NCBI RefSeq assembly: GCF_001704415.2
Contig: NC_030816.1
Coordinates: forward strand, 77,889,713 to 77,953,712
DNA length: 64,000 nucleotides
Origin: Capra hircus
Taxonomy: Eukaryota; Chordata; Mammalia; Artiodactyla; Bovidae
Reading direction: 5' to 3'
Each line of letters opens with the position of its first letter. The first letter of the stretch is position 1. Below the pieces are notes generated by a model that was not told where the DNA came from, did not search any database, and saw only the letters and a list, made by a program, of their open reading frames with translations. Below, piece by piece: positions 11,086 through 21,766 of this stretch. The position numbers and the translations under genes were made by a program.

Positions 11086-12988
11086 TCCATAAAAACTTCA
11101 AAGAATACTCCTTTCTCTCATAACTCCTTTGAGGTCTTCATTTCATTCTTGATATTGCAAATGAAATAAACTTCTTCTTAATTCAATCAACCATATCACC
11201 AACTCTTCTCCCCTCATGAACTTTTAAACTCTACCACACTAATCCCCAACAGACCACTTTTTTCCTCTCCTCCAAGACCCCATAAGATGATTCCCTCTAC
11301 CTGAAAGGTCTTTACTCCTCCACCCTTTAAGCTGCTACTCAGCATTGAAGATTCATGCTCTGTGAAACTTTTCTGTATATAGTCAGCTCCACTTGTCAAA
11401 ATGTGTTATGAGACTTGATTTATCATTCTTTTAAACTCTCTGGGATCCTCAAAAGAAAAGGTATTCAATGTATTTATTCATTCCTTCATTCATTCACTAT
11501 TTTATGAATGTTACCTGTTTGTCACATATTTAAACTAGGTGATGGTGGTACATTTTTAGAAAACATCTGAGTCCTCTTTACTGAAAGCTTTATTTCCTGT
11601 GACTGACACTAACACAATAGTTACTTAAGAGTAGTGAGTGGAGCAGAAAGTATTTTTCTCTCCTTCAAACCCCTAATCATTTGACACCCCCAACCCCTAA
11701 AAAAATATAGTGTCATGGGCAACCTCTTTGAAAACTTTTACACTTATTTCCATATATAAGTAATAAGTTCCACTTTTGTTTTCTACTAAAATCTATATTA
11801 ATCTTATCTATAACTTCCCACTGTTGACATGACTGCTTCACTCTTCTAAACTTAAAGTTCCTTAGGGACTGGAACCCTGCTTATGTCTTAGCACAATGCT
11901 TGGCATCCTAAAAGTAGCCTGCATCTCATAGATAAATGAATAGCCAAAAGATGCATGGACTAAGGTTTTATTTTCTGTACAGTTTTACATTGGTCCTTCC
12001 CCTTAGATGACTATCCTTGAGTTCCTATACTATGAATCCCAGGCTCCAAATCACTTGCTGGTCAATTTAGGGCTTCAGTTTTGAGTTGACTATAAGAAAT
12101 AGAAGTTGTAACTTTCATCTTCTCCAGAGAGAAAGTGTTTGCTTGAACTGAGTGCACTTCAAATAAAGAAAGCAGAAAGTGTAAGAAAGAGTGGGGGTAT
12201 ATTTGTGTATACTGTGGTGTTGAAAAGAGAAAATTAAACTTTGGGGCTATTTTCCAACTTATACATGGGGAATGGTAATTGTCTCCATTCTAGAGTCTGT
12301 TCATCCATTGCCAGGGCTCCCAGTTTCTCTCCAATATGAAGTCATACACATCACTGATGCTTCTCTTTCGCCCTCCTGTCAATTACTTTTTATTTATTTT
12401 GACCATTCAGCTAGTAATGAAAAGAATACTTTTCTTTATTATCCGTTACTAGTCATGCTATTGAATTTGTTTTCTCAAGTTAACATAATGTGACTATATT
12501 GACACAAATAAAGCATGAGCTTCATTAATTTAAAAAATTGAAATTACACTTTTCTAAACAAGATGATCATTTTCTACTTTGGGATATTGTCTTGTAAGTT
12601 TATATTGCTGTATTTTCTTTCTGATAATAAACATATATTGACCAGCCAGATAATGGTGATGAAAATCTATATTGAGAACAATCTTCATGAAATCTCTCTT
12701 CTAATCTGCATTTAGCTTACCATTTCCTCATAGTCAGCAGAAGTAATGTCATCCAAAATAAAAGTTAATAAGCCTTAGAAGAGTAAGACAAATGCTTGAC
12801 TTGTGAATTATATAGCATTTAATTTTGCTGAAAGAAGAAAGTCTTCCTCAAGTTTTAGTTTACAAGAGGAAGAATGCTTCAACATTGTGACCCTTCATTG
12901 CTCTATACAAATTACAGAGAATCTGACATGCCTTCAATTATGGTAAGTTACAGATATCCCAACTGCCCAAGTACCTTACCCTAATGTT
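11086..12988. other. Unassigned DNA, possible L2 traces
   Basis: No gene seen. The stretches at about 11200-11530 and 11845-11945 resemble the 3' end of L2 elements (a TATTTATTCATTCCTTCATTCATTC tail-like run near 11470 and a GTTCCTTAGGGACTGGAACC block), but the match is weak. The remainder is AT-rich and featureless. Confidence 0.4.
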
Positions 12989-14045
12989 CAGTTCAGCTCA
13001 GCTCAGTTCAGTTCAGTCACTCAGTCGTGTCCGACTCTTTGCGACCCCATGAATCGCAGCATGCCAGGCCTCCCTGTTCATCACCAACTCCCGGAGTTCA
13101 CTCAGACTCATGTCCATCGAGTCTGTGATGCCATCCAGCCAACTCATCCTCGATCGTCCCCTTCTCCTCCTGCCCCCAATCCTTCCCAGCATCAGAGTTC
13201 TTTCCAATGAGTCAACTCTTCTCATGAGGTGGCCAAAAAATTGGAGTTTCAGCTTCAGCATCACTCCTTCCAAAGAAATCCCAGGGCTGATCTCCTTCAG
13301 AATGGACTGGTTGGATCTCCTTGCAGTCCAAGGGACTCTCAAGAGTCTTCCCCAACACCACACTTCAAAAGCATCAATTCTTTGGCGCTCAGCCTTCTTC
13401 ACAGCCCAACTCTCACATCCAGACATGACCACAGGAAAAACCATAGCCTTCACTAGACGGACCTTAGTCGGCAAAGTTATGTTTCTGCTTTTGAATACGC
13501 TATCTAAGTTGGTCATAACTTTCCTTCCAAGGAGTAAGCGTCTTTTAATTTCATGGCTGCGGTCACCATCTGCAGTGATTCTGGAGCCAAAAAAAAAAAA
13601 AGTCTGACATTGTTTCCCCATCTATTTCCCATGAAGTGATGGGACTGGATGCCATGAACTTCGTTTTCTTAATGTTGAGCTTTAGGCCAACTTTTCCGCT
13701 CTCCTCTTTCACTTTCATCAAGAGACTTTTTAGCTCCTCTTCACTTTCTGCCATAAGGGTGGTGTCATCTGCATATCTGAGGTTATTGATATTTCTCCTG
13801 ACAATCTTGATTCCAGCTTGTGTTTCTTCCAACCCAGGGTTTCTCATGATGTACTCAATATAACTTAAATAAGCAGAGTGACAATATACAGCCTTGACGT
13901 ACTCCTTTTCCTATTTGGAACCAGTCTGTTGTTCCATGTCCAGGTCTAACTGCTGCTTCCTGACCTGCATACGGATTTCTCAAGAGGCAGGTTAGGTGGT
14001 CTGGTATTCCCATCTCTTTCAGAATTTTCCACAGTTTATTGTGAT
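12989..14045 (-). mobile_element. BovB LINE 3' 1.06 kb with TSD
   Basis: Antisense 5'-truncated BovB with the tail repeats at 12989-13016 and a 5' break in the LWKIL region of the RT. A 9-bp TSD with one mismatch flanks it: CCTAATGTT at 12980-12988 and CCTAATATT at 14046-14054. A run of 12 A at 13590-13601 marks the frameshift that splits the ORF. It is among the better-kept C-terminal copies. Confidence 0.92.
13013..13621 (-). pseudogene. BovB polyprotein C-terminal domain remnant
   Basis: A 202-codon minus frame that runs without a stop through the BovB region following the RT palm to the native C-terminus (ending RTRLSD). It includes the VKKAE block, where the usual arginine codon is CAA (glutamine). 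The first residues are out of frame because of the poly(A) slip at 13590-13601, which cuts it off from the YADD part (frame 13563-13847). Confidence 0.88.
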
Positions 14046-14054
14046 CCTAATATT

Positions 14055-14754
14055 AGCTTATATCTTATATTTATTTTAACTTCTTAGTAAAGGGTGAGTA
14101 GATTTTCGTTTTTCTCATCATGGTGAGGGGGCATATTTTTCTTACTATATTTTTCATATGTAAAATCATCCCTTTCCAGATTATTAAACCCATGTTGGTT
14201 AATCATGAAATATTTGAGTTTCAGCTATATAACAAGCAACATAAGGCAAACTTATGCAGAAATCACTTACAAACCTTTCTCCACTATTTAAATCAGTTCC
14301 CCCAAATACAATTAAATTAATGACATTCCTTTTTCTTTTTAAAATAAACTTTTAATTTCTCTGTAAAGTCATCAAAACAGGTTTTGCCTGCTCACATCCT
14401 GTTCCTTTTTTCTTGGTGGGAGTCCCCAGTTTCATTCATTCTTGCACCATTCAGCTCCAGGAACAGACAACTCCACACTATCTACAAAGGCATGCCAACC
14501 AGAGTGAAGCCCAAAACTTAGAGTTAAACGCTTTGAGCATAGATAGTCTTTCTTCATGGAAAAGACAGTCACAGAAGCTGCTGGCAGTCATGTGCTTTCC
14601 AAAACACGAGAGCTGGAGGGTCTGAGAACAAAGCCAGCATGGAAGCAGTACAACTGACCCCACAGTGGGAGCCCTGGATAAAAGCTCATCTGAAGTTATC
14701 CATTCTCTGAAAACATGTGATATATGCCCCTCTCCAAATATCTTTTTTGGACTT
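14055..14754. other. Unassigned DNA
   Basis: No gene or recognised repeat. A 70-codon plus frame at 14413-14625 has no domain or splice context that I can support. Confidence 0.5.
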
Positions 14755-15157
14755 TGGCCAGGTGCAGTTGTGGTTTGAGTCCAGCTCCAGCAGTTAGGGA
14801 ATCAGCCTGAAGGGATGAGCAGCGTCAGCAAAGAATGATGTAGCCTCTGACTCCAGCTATGGGACTACATGTTTATTTCAAGCATCAGGTCTTCTTGTAC
14901 ACTTTGACAAAAGCATTACATTAGGTCAGTGGTTTTACATTTTCAGCTCCCCCTCATCCAGATTTATTGTCTCCTTGTTGCCCTTCAAACAGAGTTCCTG
15001 CTTCAGCAATTCTCTCAGAATCCTGTTTACTTGTGATTACATTGTAACTCATGCTTTATGTCTGGGCTGCATATCACATTCCTCAGTTTATTTCTTATCT
15101 TTCTAAATCCTGCTTGCCCCTAGTATCTTAAGCTCACTATCTCCTAAAAAGGCTTCT

Positions 15158-15361
15158 GAAGGAACGTCGCTTGGTCGTGTCCGACTCTTTGTGACCCCGT
15201 GGACTGTAGCCTACCAGGCTCCTCTGTCCATGGGATTTTCCAGGCAATAGTACTGGAGTGGATTGCCATTTCCTTCTCCAGCGGATCTTCCTGACCCAGG
15301 GATCGAACCCGAGTCTCCCGCATTGTAGACAGATGCTTTACCGTCTGAGCCATCAGGGAAG
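15158..15361 (-). mobile_element. Bov-tA SINE inserted in the LTR
   Basis: Full-length antisense Bov-tA with its tRNA-like head at the right. It is flanked by copies of TCCTAAAAAGGCTTCT: 15142-15157 on the left and 15362-15398 on the right, where the A5 has grown to A26. It is younger than the LTR it splits. The 69-residue frame on the minus strand is a chance frame. Confidence 0.88.
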
Positions 15362-15365
15362 TCCT

Positions 15366-15391
15366 AAAAAAAAAAAAAAAAAAAAAAAAAA
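15366..15391 (+). repeat. (A)26 expansion inside a TSD
   Basis: A run of 26 A within the right copy of the SINE target-site duplication; the left copy has five A. Confidence 0.85.
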
Positions 15392-15829
15392 GGCTTCTAG
15401 CTATTCTTAATTATTCCTAAACCCTAAGCTCAGCAAAATTCCTTTGCCATAAACATTGCCCTCACAAACAAGTCTCAGATAACAACCCTTCCCATGGCCT
15501 CAAGCTGTGGCCTATGTGTTCATCCTGGGACATTCTTTGTAAAGATCCTTGAACAAATGTCACTGGTTACTTAATAGATTATTTTCTGGGCACAACTGCA
15601 GAAGGCTTTGTGCTTTCTCATGCCTCTCTCAAGAACAATAAGCATCTTAACATTCTTTCCAGCCAATTCAACCAGAGAAAGGAAAGAGCAAGTCAGAATC
15701 ACAAAACCTAACTCCTTCATCCCGGGACCTTGCCTGCGAGATGAGGAGAGGGGGTTGGGGCCGTGCCTCCATTTTGTCAGTAATGCCTAATGCGGCTCCT
15801 GACAGGTTTTGATAATTATTGTTGCTTAC

Positions 15830-16025
15830 TCCAAATATTTCCTAACCAATGTCATCAGAATCAGCTACATAATTGGCAGGGTTGGGTGCAAAATTAAAAT
15901 GCAGGGCCTCCTCCTCAAAAATTATAAAAAAAGTTCCAGACCTCAACAGCATAATATTAAACCAAAGGTGAGATCTTTTAGGTATAGGGCCCTGTGCAGC
16001 TATACTGCTTGCTAGCCTCTGAAGC
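15830..16025 (+). mobile_element. Probable old DNA transposon relic (MER type)
   Basis: The blocks TGGGTGCAAAATTAAAATGC and AGGGCCCTGTGCAGC with an intervening CAACAGCATAATATTAAACC resemble a non-autonomous MER element that I recall from mammalian genomes. I cannot name the family with confidence. Confidence 0.35.
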
Positions 16026-16037
16026 TGGCTCTGTATA

Positions 16038-16227
16038 ACTTCCTGATAGCTCAGTTGGTAAAGAATCTGCCTGCAGTGCAGCAGATCCTGGTTTGATTCC
16101 TGTGTCAGGAAGACCCGTTGGAGAAGGGAAAGGCTACCCACTTGAGTATTCTGGCCTGGAGAATTCCGTGGACTGTATAGTCCATGGGGTTGCAGACTCA
16201 GACACGACTGAGTGACTTTCACTGACC
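16038..16227 (+). mobile_element. Bov-tA SINE
   Basis: Sense full-length Bov-tA from the tRNA-like head to the GACTGAGTGACTTTCACT 3' end, the subtype also seen at 24.07 kb. Confidence 0.85.
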
Positions 16228-17293
16228 TCACATACATTAATACTTACTCTCTACCTAACGTGTCTGTTGTTGTTCCAAAAAGGATTAAAATTTGTTTTTA
16301 CTATAAACCTATAAATGATTTTATGCAATATATGAAGTTGAAACATTATTTAGAAGTAACTTATGGGAAAATTTTTCCATGGAAATCAAATCAGACCTCA
16401 AATTTAATTCAATTGCAAATTATATTTGAACATGAGAATAATCCTCTAGCTTTCTAATGCTACCAAAGTTTGCTATTTTTTAGAGATGCTTCCAATGTAA
16501 AAATCTCCATTGCCTTGTTGCTTGAAGAAGTCTCAGAAAATCATTTAATAAATTACCTCTGTTTCATCATAAATATTAATGAGTTAATAAATGCTCTGTC
16601 ATTACAATTATGTGCCACTCATGCTTGCTTGCTAATTGTGGTGACTAAACCTGGTTACGTACACTTGAGGCTATCCAGAATCAGAAACAAGGTCATAATT
16701 AATCATTACACAGTTATACACAAAAGAAAAGAGCTATTTCTCTTTGATTTTATAATCACATATTTATCTTTCAAAAATCTGTATCATGTGTTAAATTTAA
16801 TGTAATATAACAGTACATATTCATGTTGAAAAATTGAAAATCACAGAATATATTTCAAATAAAATGTAATTTGAATGTAACCAATGAAAGGGAGATTATG
16901 CTGCACACATACCTCTGTAGTCTGCTATTTCTACTTAAATATCTTGAAAAGCTTTCCAAAATAATTAAATGTTATATACATACCTGATTTCCATAGTTAC
17001 ATGTATTCTTATTGCAATCTTTTTAAAATTTACCAATTGTGCAATCTTATTATTTCACCTTGAAGCTACTTCTAATTTTTATTATTGATAAATTATGTTA
17101 TACAAAAAGAAATCACATATATCAACTGTATCTGTTACTTCCTTAAAATAAAGCTACATAGAATTACAAAGACTAAAGAATAAGAAGACAAAGAAGCAAG
17201 ATTACTGACCTCAAATGCTTCTTATACAAAAAGTTTATACATACTTGCTTATGTACATAATAAAAATTTACCTGTTTGGGAAAAATATATGTG
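16228..17293. other. Unassigned AT-rich DNA
   Basis: No gene or known repeat. The frames at 16212-16457 and 16470-16805 are AT-rich with no domain. Confidence 0.5.
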
Positions 17294-17306
17294 TTTAACT
17301 CACATT

Positions 17307-17570
17307 TTTTTAAGTCATTTCAGTCATGTCTGACTCTGTGAGACTCCACAGATGGCAGCCCACCAGGCTCCCCCGTCCCTGGGATTCTCCAAGCAAGATC
17401 ACTGGAGTGGGTTGCCATTTCCTTTTCCAATGCATCGAAGTGAAAAGTGAAAGTGAAGTTGCTCAGTCGTCTCCAACTCTTAGCGACCTCATGGACTTCA
17501 GCCAACCAGGCTCCTCCATCCATGGGATTTTCCAGGCAAGAGTACTGGAGCGGGGTGCCATTGCCTTCTC
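17307..17570 (-). mobile_element. BOV-A2 dimeric SINE with perfect TSD
   Basis: Antisense full-length dimer of two BovB-derived monomers joined by the GAAGTGAAAAGTGAAAGTG linker. The 13-bp TSD TTTAACTCACATT is perfect (17294-17306 and 17571-17583), so the insertion is fairly recent. Confidence 0.92.
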
Positions 17571-17619
17571 TTTAACTCACATTACCCACCTCCCCCAAAA
17601 AAATTCCAATGGCATTGTT

Positions 17620-18262
17620 TTTTTAACATAAATTTATTTATTTTAACTGGAGGCTAATTACTTTACAATATTGTATTGGTTTTGCCATATATCAACATGA
17701 ATCTGCCATGCGTGTACACATGTTCCCCATCCTGAATGCCCCTCCCACCTCCCTCCCCACACCATCCCTCTGGGTCATCCCAGTGCACTGGCCCCAAGCA
17801 TCCTGTATCATGCATCAAACCTGGACCAGCATATGGTTTCATATATGATATTATACATCTTTCAATGCCATTCTCCCAAATCATCCCACCCTCTCCCTCT
17901 CCCACAGAGTCCAAAAGACCTATACATCTGTGTTTCTTTTGCTGTTTCGCATACAGGGTTATCATTACCATCTTTCTAAATTCCATATATATGTGTTAGT
18001 ATACTGTATTGGTGTTTTTCTTTCTGGCTTACTTCACTCTGTATAATAGGCTCCAGTTTCATCCACCTCATTAGAACTGATTCAAATGTATTCTTTTTAG
18101 TGGCTGAGTAATACCCCATTGTGTATAAGTACCACAGCTTTCTTATCCATTCATCTGCTGCTGGACATCTAGGTGGCTTCCATGTCCTGGCTATTATAAA
18201 CAGTGCTGTGATGAACATTGGGGTACACGTGTCTCTTTCAATTCTGGTTTCCTCAGTATGTA
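17620..18262 (-). mobile_element. 5'-truncated L1 (L1-BT type) with TSD
   Basis: Antisense L1 holding the end of ORF2 and the 3' UTR, with a short T-run at 17618-17624. The 15-bp TSD TCCAATGGCATTGTT is perfect (17605-17619 and 18263-18277). It is an ordinary truncated target-primed insertion. Confidence 0.93.
17976..18218 (-). pseudogene. L1 ORF2 C-terminal remnant
   Basis: An 80-codon minus frame with the typical end of L1 ORF2p: the ALFIIARTWK block, the LWYLYTMGYYSATKKN block and the C-terminal SEVSQKEKHQYSILTHIYGI. It keeps the native stop. Reverse-transcriptase and endonuclease parts are absent through 5' truncation. Confidence 0.9.
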
Positions 18263-18287
18263 TCCAATGGCATTGTTGATTTAAATG

Positions 18288-18485
18288 TGCATGTGTGTGT
18301 GGTTAGTCAGTCAGTTGTGTCTGACTCTTTGTGACCCTATGGACTGTAGCCTGCCAGGCTCCTCTGTCCATGGGATTCTCTAGGCAAGAATACTGGAGTG
18401 GGTAGCCATTCCCTTCTCCAAGGATTGAACCCAGGTCTCCTGCATTGCATGCAGACTCTTACCATCTGAGCCATCAGGGATGCCC
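18288..18485 (-). mobile_element. Bov-tA SINE
   Basis: Antisense full-length Bov-tA whose 3' tail is a short GT/CA run (18291-18301). A short TSD, ATTTAAAT, flanks it at 18279-18286 and 18486-18493. Confidence 0.85.
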
Positions 18486-18536
18486 ATTTAAATATAAAAA
18501 GATAAATAAATGTAACTGATATCGATGATCAGTTGA

Positions 18537-18620
18537 GCAAGCTCTGAGAGTTGGTGATGGACAGGGGAGCCTGGCATGCTGCAATCCATGGGGTCGGACA
18601 TGTCTGAACAACCGAGCTGA
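18537..18620 (+). mobile_element. BovB 3' tail fragment
   Basis: An 84-bp sense piece matching the last codons and 3' end of BovB, with an internal deletion near GGGGTCGGACATG. It could also be a remnant of a BovB-derived SINE. Confidence 0.65.
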
Positions 18621-19400
18621 TGATGTCTAACAAGTGTTTTGAAATTTTGCTAGAATATGTATGTGATCAAGGGCAAAAATATTGCAAAGCAAAATACAGA
18701 TAAATAGGTTATGACAAATTAGAATTAAGCATTCCTTTAAAAAATTCATAAATATAAATAAAAGGTAAATTAAAAGGTTAAGAATGCTTGTAAAATTAAT
18801 GCAAAAATATCTAGCATTTTAATAAGAAGTGCTCTTACAAATAAATAAGAAGTAAAAGAATAACTAACACCCCAGTAGAAAAAGAAGCATTTAATAGGAA
18901 GATTAATCCTCCTGTCCACATCAAACTTGTCATCCACTCAGGCGATCTTATCTTGGAATCTGATCCTTTAAACCCAGTCAGGTTTTTAGGTGTCTGCAGC
19001 ACCAGTCACCATCTTAACTGCAGCTCCATGAGCCTTAGGCCAGAGTCTCTGATCCAAACCACTTATATATTAACATAGCTTAAGCCACAATACATTCCTG
19101 ACTTGTAGAATCTGTGCAGGGTAATAAATATGTATTGTTTTAAGATGATAGGTTTTTAGGTTACTTGTTACATGGCAGTAGATAACCAATCTCTAATAGC
19201 TACTGTAACAAGTATAAATTTTAGAATGTTTTCCTGGTCTGACAATTTAGAAGGACCTAGTTGTCCACAATATGAGATTGTAACACTGATTGTGGTTGGC
19301 TATGACCATGAGAGAAAAAACAGACTTAGAATGAAGCAAACACTGGATGGGAGAGTGAGGAGACAGAAACTGGGACTCTGATGACATTGTTGAGCTGTAG
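18621..19400. other. Unassigned DNA, possible MaLR trace
   Basis: No gene seen. At about 18930-19185 there is a weak likeness to the 3' part of an old MaLR LTR or similar element (a TATTGTTTTAAGATGATAGG-like end block). Not firm. Confidence 0.35.
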
Positions 19401-19411
19401 AGTCAATCAAT

Positions 19412-19685
19412 GGAGAAGGCAAAGGCACCCCACTCCAGTATTCTTGCCTGGAACATCCCATGGCTGGAGGAGCCTGGAGGGCTACAGTCCATGGGGTTGT
19501 TAAGAGTTGGACATGACTAAGTGACTTCACTTTGACTTTTCACTTTCATGCTTTGGAGAAGGAAATGGCAACCCACTCCAGTGTTCTTGCCTAGAGAATC
19601 CCAGGGACGGGGGAGACTGGTGGGCTGCTGGCTATGGGGTTACACAGAGTCAGACATGACTGAAGCAACTTAACAGCAGCAGCAG
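19412..19685 (+). mobile_element. BOV-A2 dimeric SINE with TSD
   Basis: Sense full-length BOV-A2 with both monomers, the CACTTTGACTTTTCACTTTC linker and an (AGC)n tail. The TSD is AGTCAATCAA at 19401-19410 and AATCAATCAA at 19686-19695, with one mismatch. Confidence 0.92.
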
Positions 19686-19695
19686 AATCAATCAA

Positions 19696-20407
19696 CACTT
19701 ACTATAAAATTTCCAGATGTGTGATATAATAAATAACTTTACCTTCATGTCACCATTTTGAGTCATGTTTATCATTATTTGTAGCAAGCATTTGCTAGTA
19801 CAAAACAAAAATGGTCTCACAAAAAATGCTTTCATTCCTCTATCCCAATTTTAAACACATTCTCATACAACTGTCCTTGTTGAATATCTCCGAATAATTT
19901 AAACACATTACATTCTTTCATATTTCCATACTCTTGCGCATGGTTTCCACTGTCCCCAGAATGACCTTTCTTTTCTTTTTAATGTTATCTTTTTTAAAAG
20001 ATTCAGCTGGAATGTGATCCTATTTGTAACTTTTCCTGGATTCTTCCAGAAGAATTAGGCATTCCCTTCTCTTTGATCACCTGGAATTTTAATCAAACTA
20101 AGTTATAATATATATAATATATAATAACTGTATATAAGTATCTCTATGCTCTGTTGCAAGTTCATATCTTTCTGTCTTCCTCTCCTACTCATTTCTGATG
20201 GTCTTGACAGCAAGGACAATTTCTTATTAAACTTTCTAGCTCAGGAGTTGAGTGGAGTACTTGAGAGATGGCAGGTGTTCATTAAAAGTTTGTTAAGTTA
20301 ATTAACTAATTGATTAAAAGTGTTCTACATATGTAAATAGTGTTATTCTAATATAAGATAAAATGCTTAGCAATAATTCTAAATTATAAGAATCTTGCCC
20401 CTTAAAG
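19696..20407 (+). other. Unassigned DNA, weak L2 3' end likeness
   Basis: No gene. From about 20005 to 20320 the order of blocks (TTTTCCTGGATTCTTCCAGA, then a GACAGCAAGGACAATTTC block, then GTGTTCATTAAAAGTTTG) suits an L2 3' end in sense orientation. The match is diffuse. Confidence 0.4.
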
Positions 20408-20546
20408 CAGTGATTTTAAAACATTTAGTATCTACAAAAATTGCTCAAAATTAATAATAAAATACCAGTTCCTAGGATCTACCATCAAAAATTCTGATTC
20501 AATATTTCTGAACAAAGGATCTAGCACCATGGTCCACACTGACAAG
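20408..20546 (+). mobile_element. MER5-like hAT element relic
   Basis: It starts CAGTGATTTTAAAACATTTA and holds ATTCTGATTCAATA and a CCATGGTCCACACT end, which follow the MER5A/B layout. Diverged; TSD not visible. Confidence 0.5.
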
Positions 20547-20764
20547 TCTTGCAAACTTGAAAATAAAACTTTGCTTCTGTGTTCTTTCATTTCTTCATTT
20601 GTAAAATGGAGATATTACTTATATTGTTTGATTATATTAACTTGAATGTCAGGAAATCAACAAAATAGCATATTAGGCACATAAACATTGAACCTGAAAA
20701 ACAGGAAATGTTGATATATTTTTCTAGTATTTTAAAAGCAATAGTGTATATGAGGAAGGATACA
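20547..20764. other. Unassigned DNA
   Basis: Nothing recognised between the hAT relic and the MIR. Confidence 0.5.
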
Positions 20765-20965
20765 AATGCTGGAGCCAAGTCTCTTGGGTTTGAACCCTGG
20801 TTCTGCGATTGTCAGCTGCATATTTTAACCTTTGAGTCTCAGTTCCCTCATATATAAAAAAAAGTTGATACTAATAATATCAACCTCAAAGGATTTTCCT
20901 AAGGATTAAATGAGTTAATGAATACAAATAATGCCTGTCACATGGTAAGCACTATGTAGTTTTGT
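20765..20965 (+). mobile_element. MIR SINE, nearly complete
   Basis: Sense MIR with the tRNA-like head (GGGTTTGAACCCTGG at about 20787), the core (CCTTTGAGTCTCAGTTCCCT) and the 3' part (TAAATGAGTTAATGAATAC). It is the clearest MIR in the window. Confidence 0.75.
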
Positions 20966-21702
20966 TATTCCTATTGTTTTGGAGTTGTTAAAAATCTCCT
21001 GTATGATATTTTGTTTTACTCCTCACTATTTTCTTTTTCTCAGGTAAGAAACACAGGAAGCCCCTTCTGAGAGTAGCTCCAGGTCTCATAATAGATGCAT
21101 GCTCTCTTTTCCTAAGCCACTCAAAACAACAACAGACTAGAGACCCTGAAGTATCCATATTCCTGGCTTCCAAAGTCCTAAAGATGAGAACATTAGAATA
21201 GAGTCATTGACAAGCTCATTTCATCTCCTTGTATGAGGTTATTTGTTCAACTTAAAGTGTCTTATCATTTTGCTATTTTTATAAAAAGCTTGAATTCTTA
21301 TTGAATTGAGTGCATTGAATTCTAATGCATGCTCAAAACTCAGAAAAGACACAATGAAGTAACAGAAAAGCAAAAATATAATTTTATAGCAATGAATAAA
21401 TAAATCCATTCAACTGAAACATTTTTGAAGAATATCAAGTATTTATATTATCATTGAAATTAAGTAAATACACATATATGAATGAACTAATCAGAAAGCT
21501 GTCTAGAGGAAAGGCTAGAACAAGCTTTAGACAGTCAACATCATAGAAGAGCTAGTGCATTTTGACAGTCCTGCTAGATTTCTTGTATACCAGTATCCAT
21601 GCACTTAAGCAGAAACACACTGTTTTTCAAATATATATAATACAATGTTCAGGGACTGTCATAGACTCTGTGAAAGGAAAAAGACATAGAATAGAATATT
21701 GG
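20966..21702. other. Unassigned DNA
   Basis: No gene or known repeat that I can support. Confidence 0.5.
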
Positions 21703-21766
21703 TGATAGATAGATTCATAGATAGATAGATGATAGATTATACATATATATATATACATATACACAC
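21703..21766 (+). repeat. (GATA)n(TA)n compound microsatellite
   Basis: GATA units with interruptions pass into TA and ACACAC runs. Confidence 0.85.

Larger units (their letters stand above)
14755..15804 (-). mobile_element. Solo ERV LTR split by a SINE
   Basis: Read on the minus strand, the element begins TGTCAGGAGCCGCATTAGGC at 15804 and ends CCTGGCCA at 14755, so it has the TG...CA ends of an LTR. A poly(A) signal lies on the minus strand at 14872-14877. Without the inserted SINE it is about 0.83 kb. No internal retroviral sequence adjoins either end, so it is a solo LTR. The flanks show no perfect TSD. It resembles the bovid class II LTRs (BTLTR1-like, from memory). Confidence 0.6.

Noticed and set aside
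12989..13016. Short tandem units that could look like a CRISPR-type or satellite array
   Set aside because: These (T)CAGT units are the BovB 3' tail repeat, also seen at 25854, 46135, 56184 and 62304. No spacers are present.
16470..16805. 111-codon plus-strand frame
   Set aside because: AT-rich composition (many I, L, N), no domain and no transcription signals in context.
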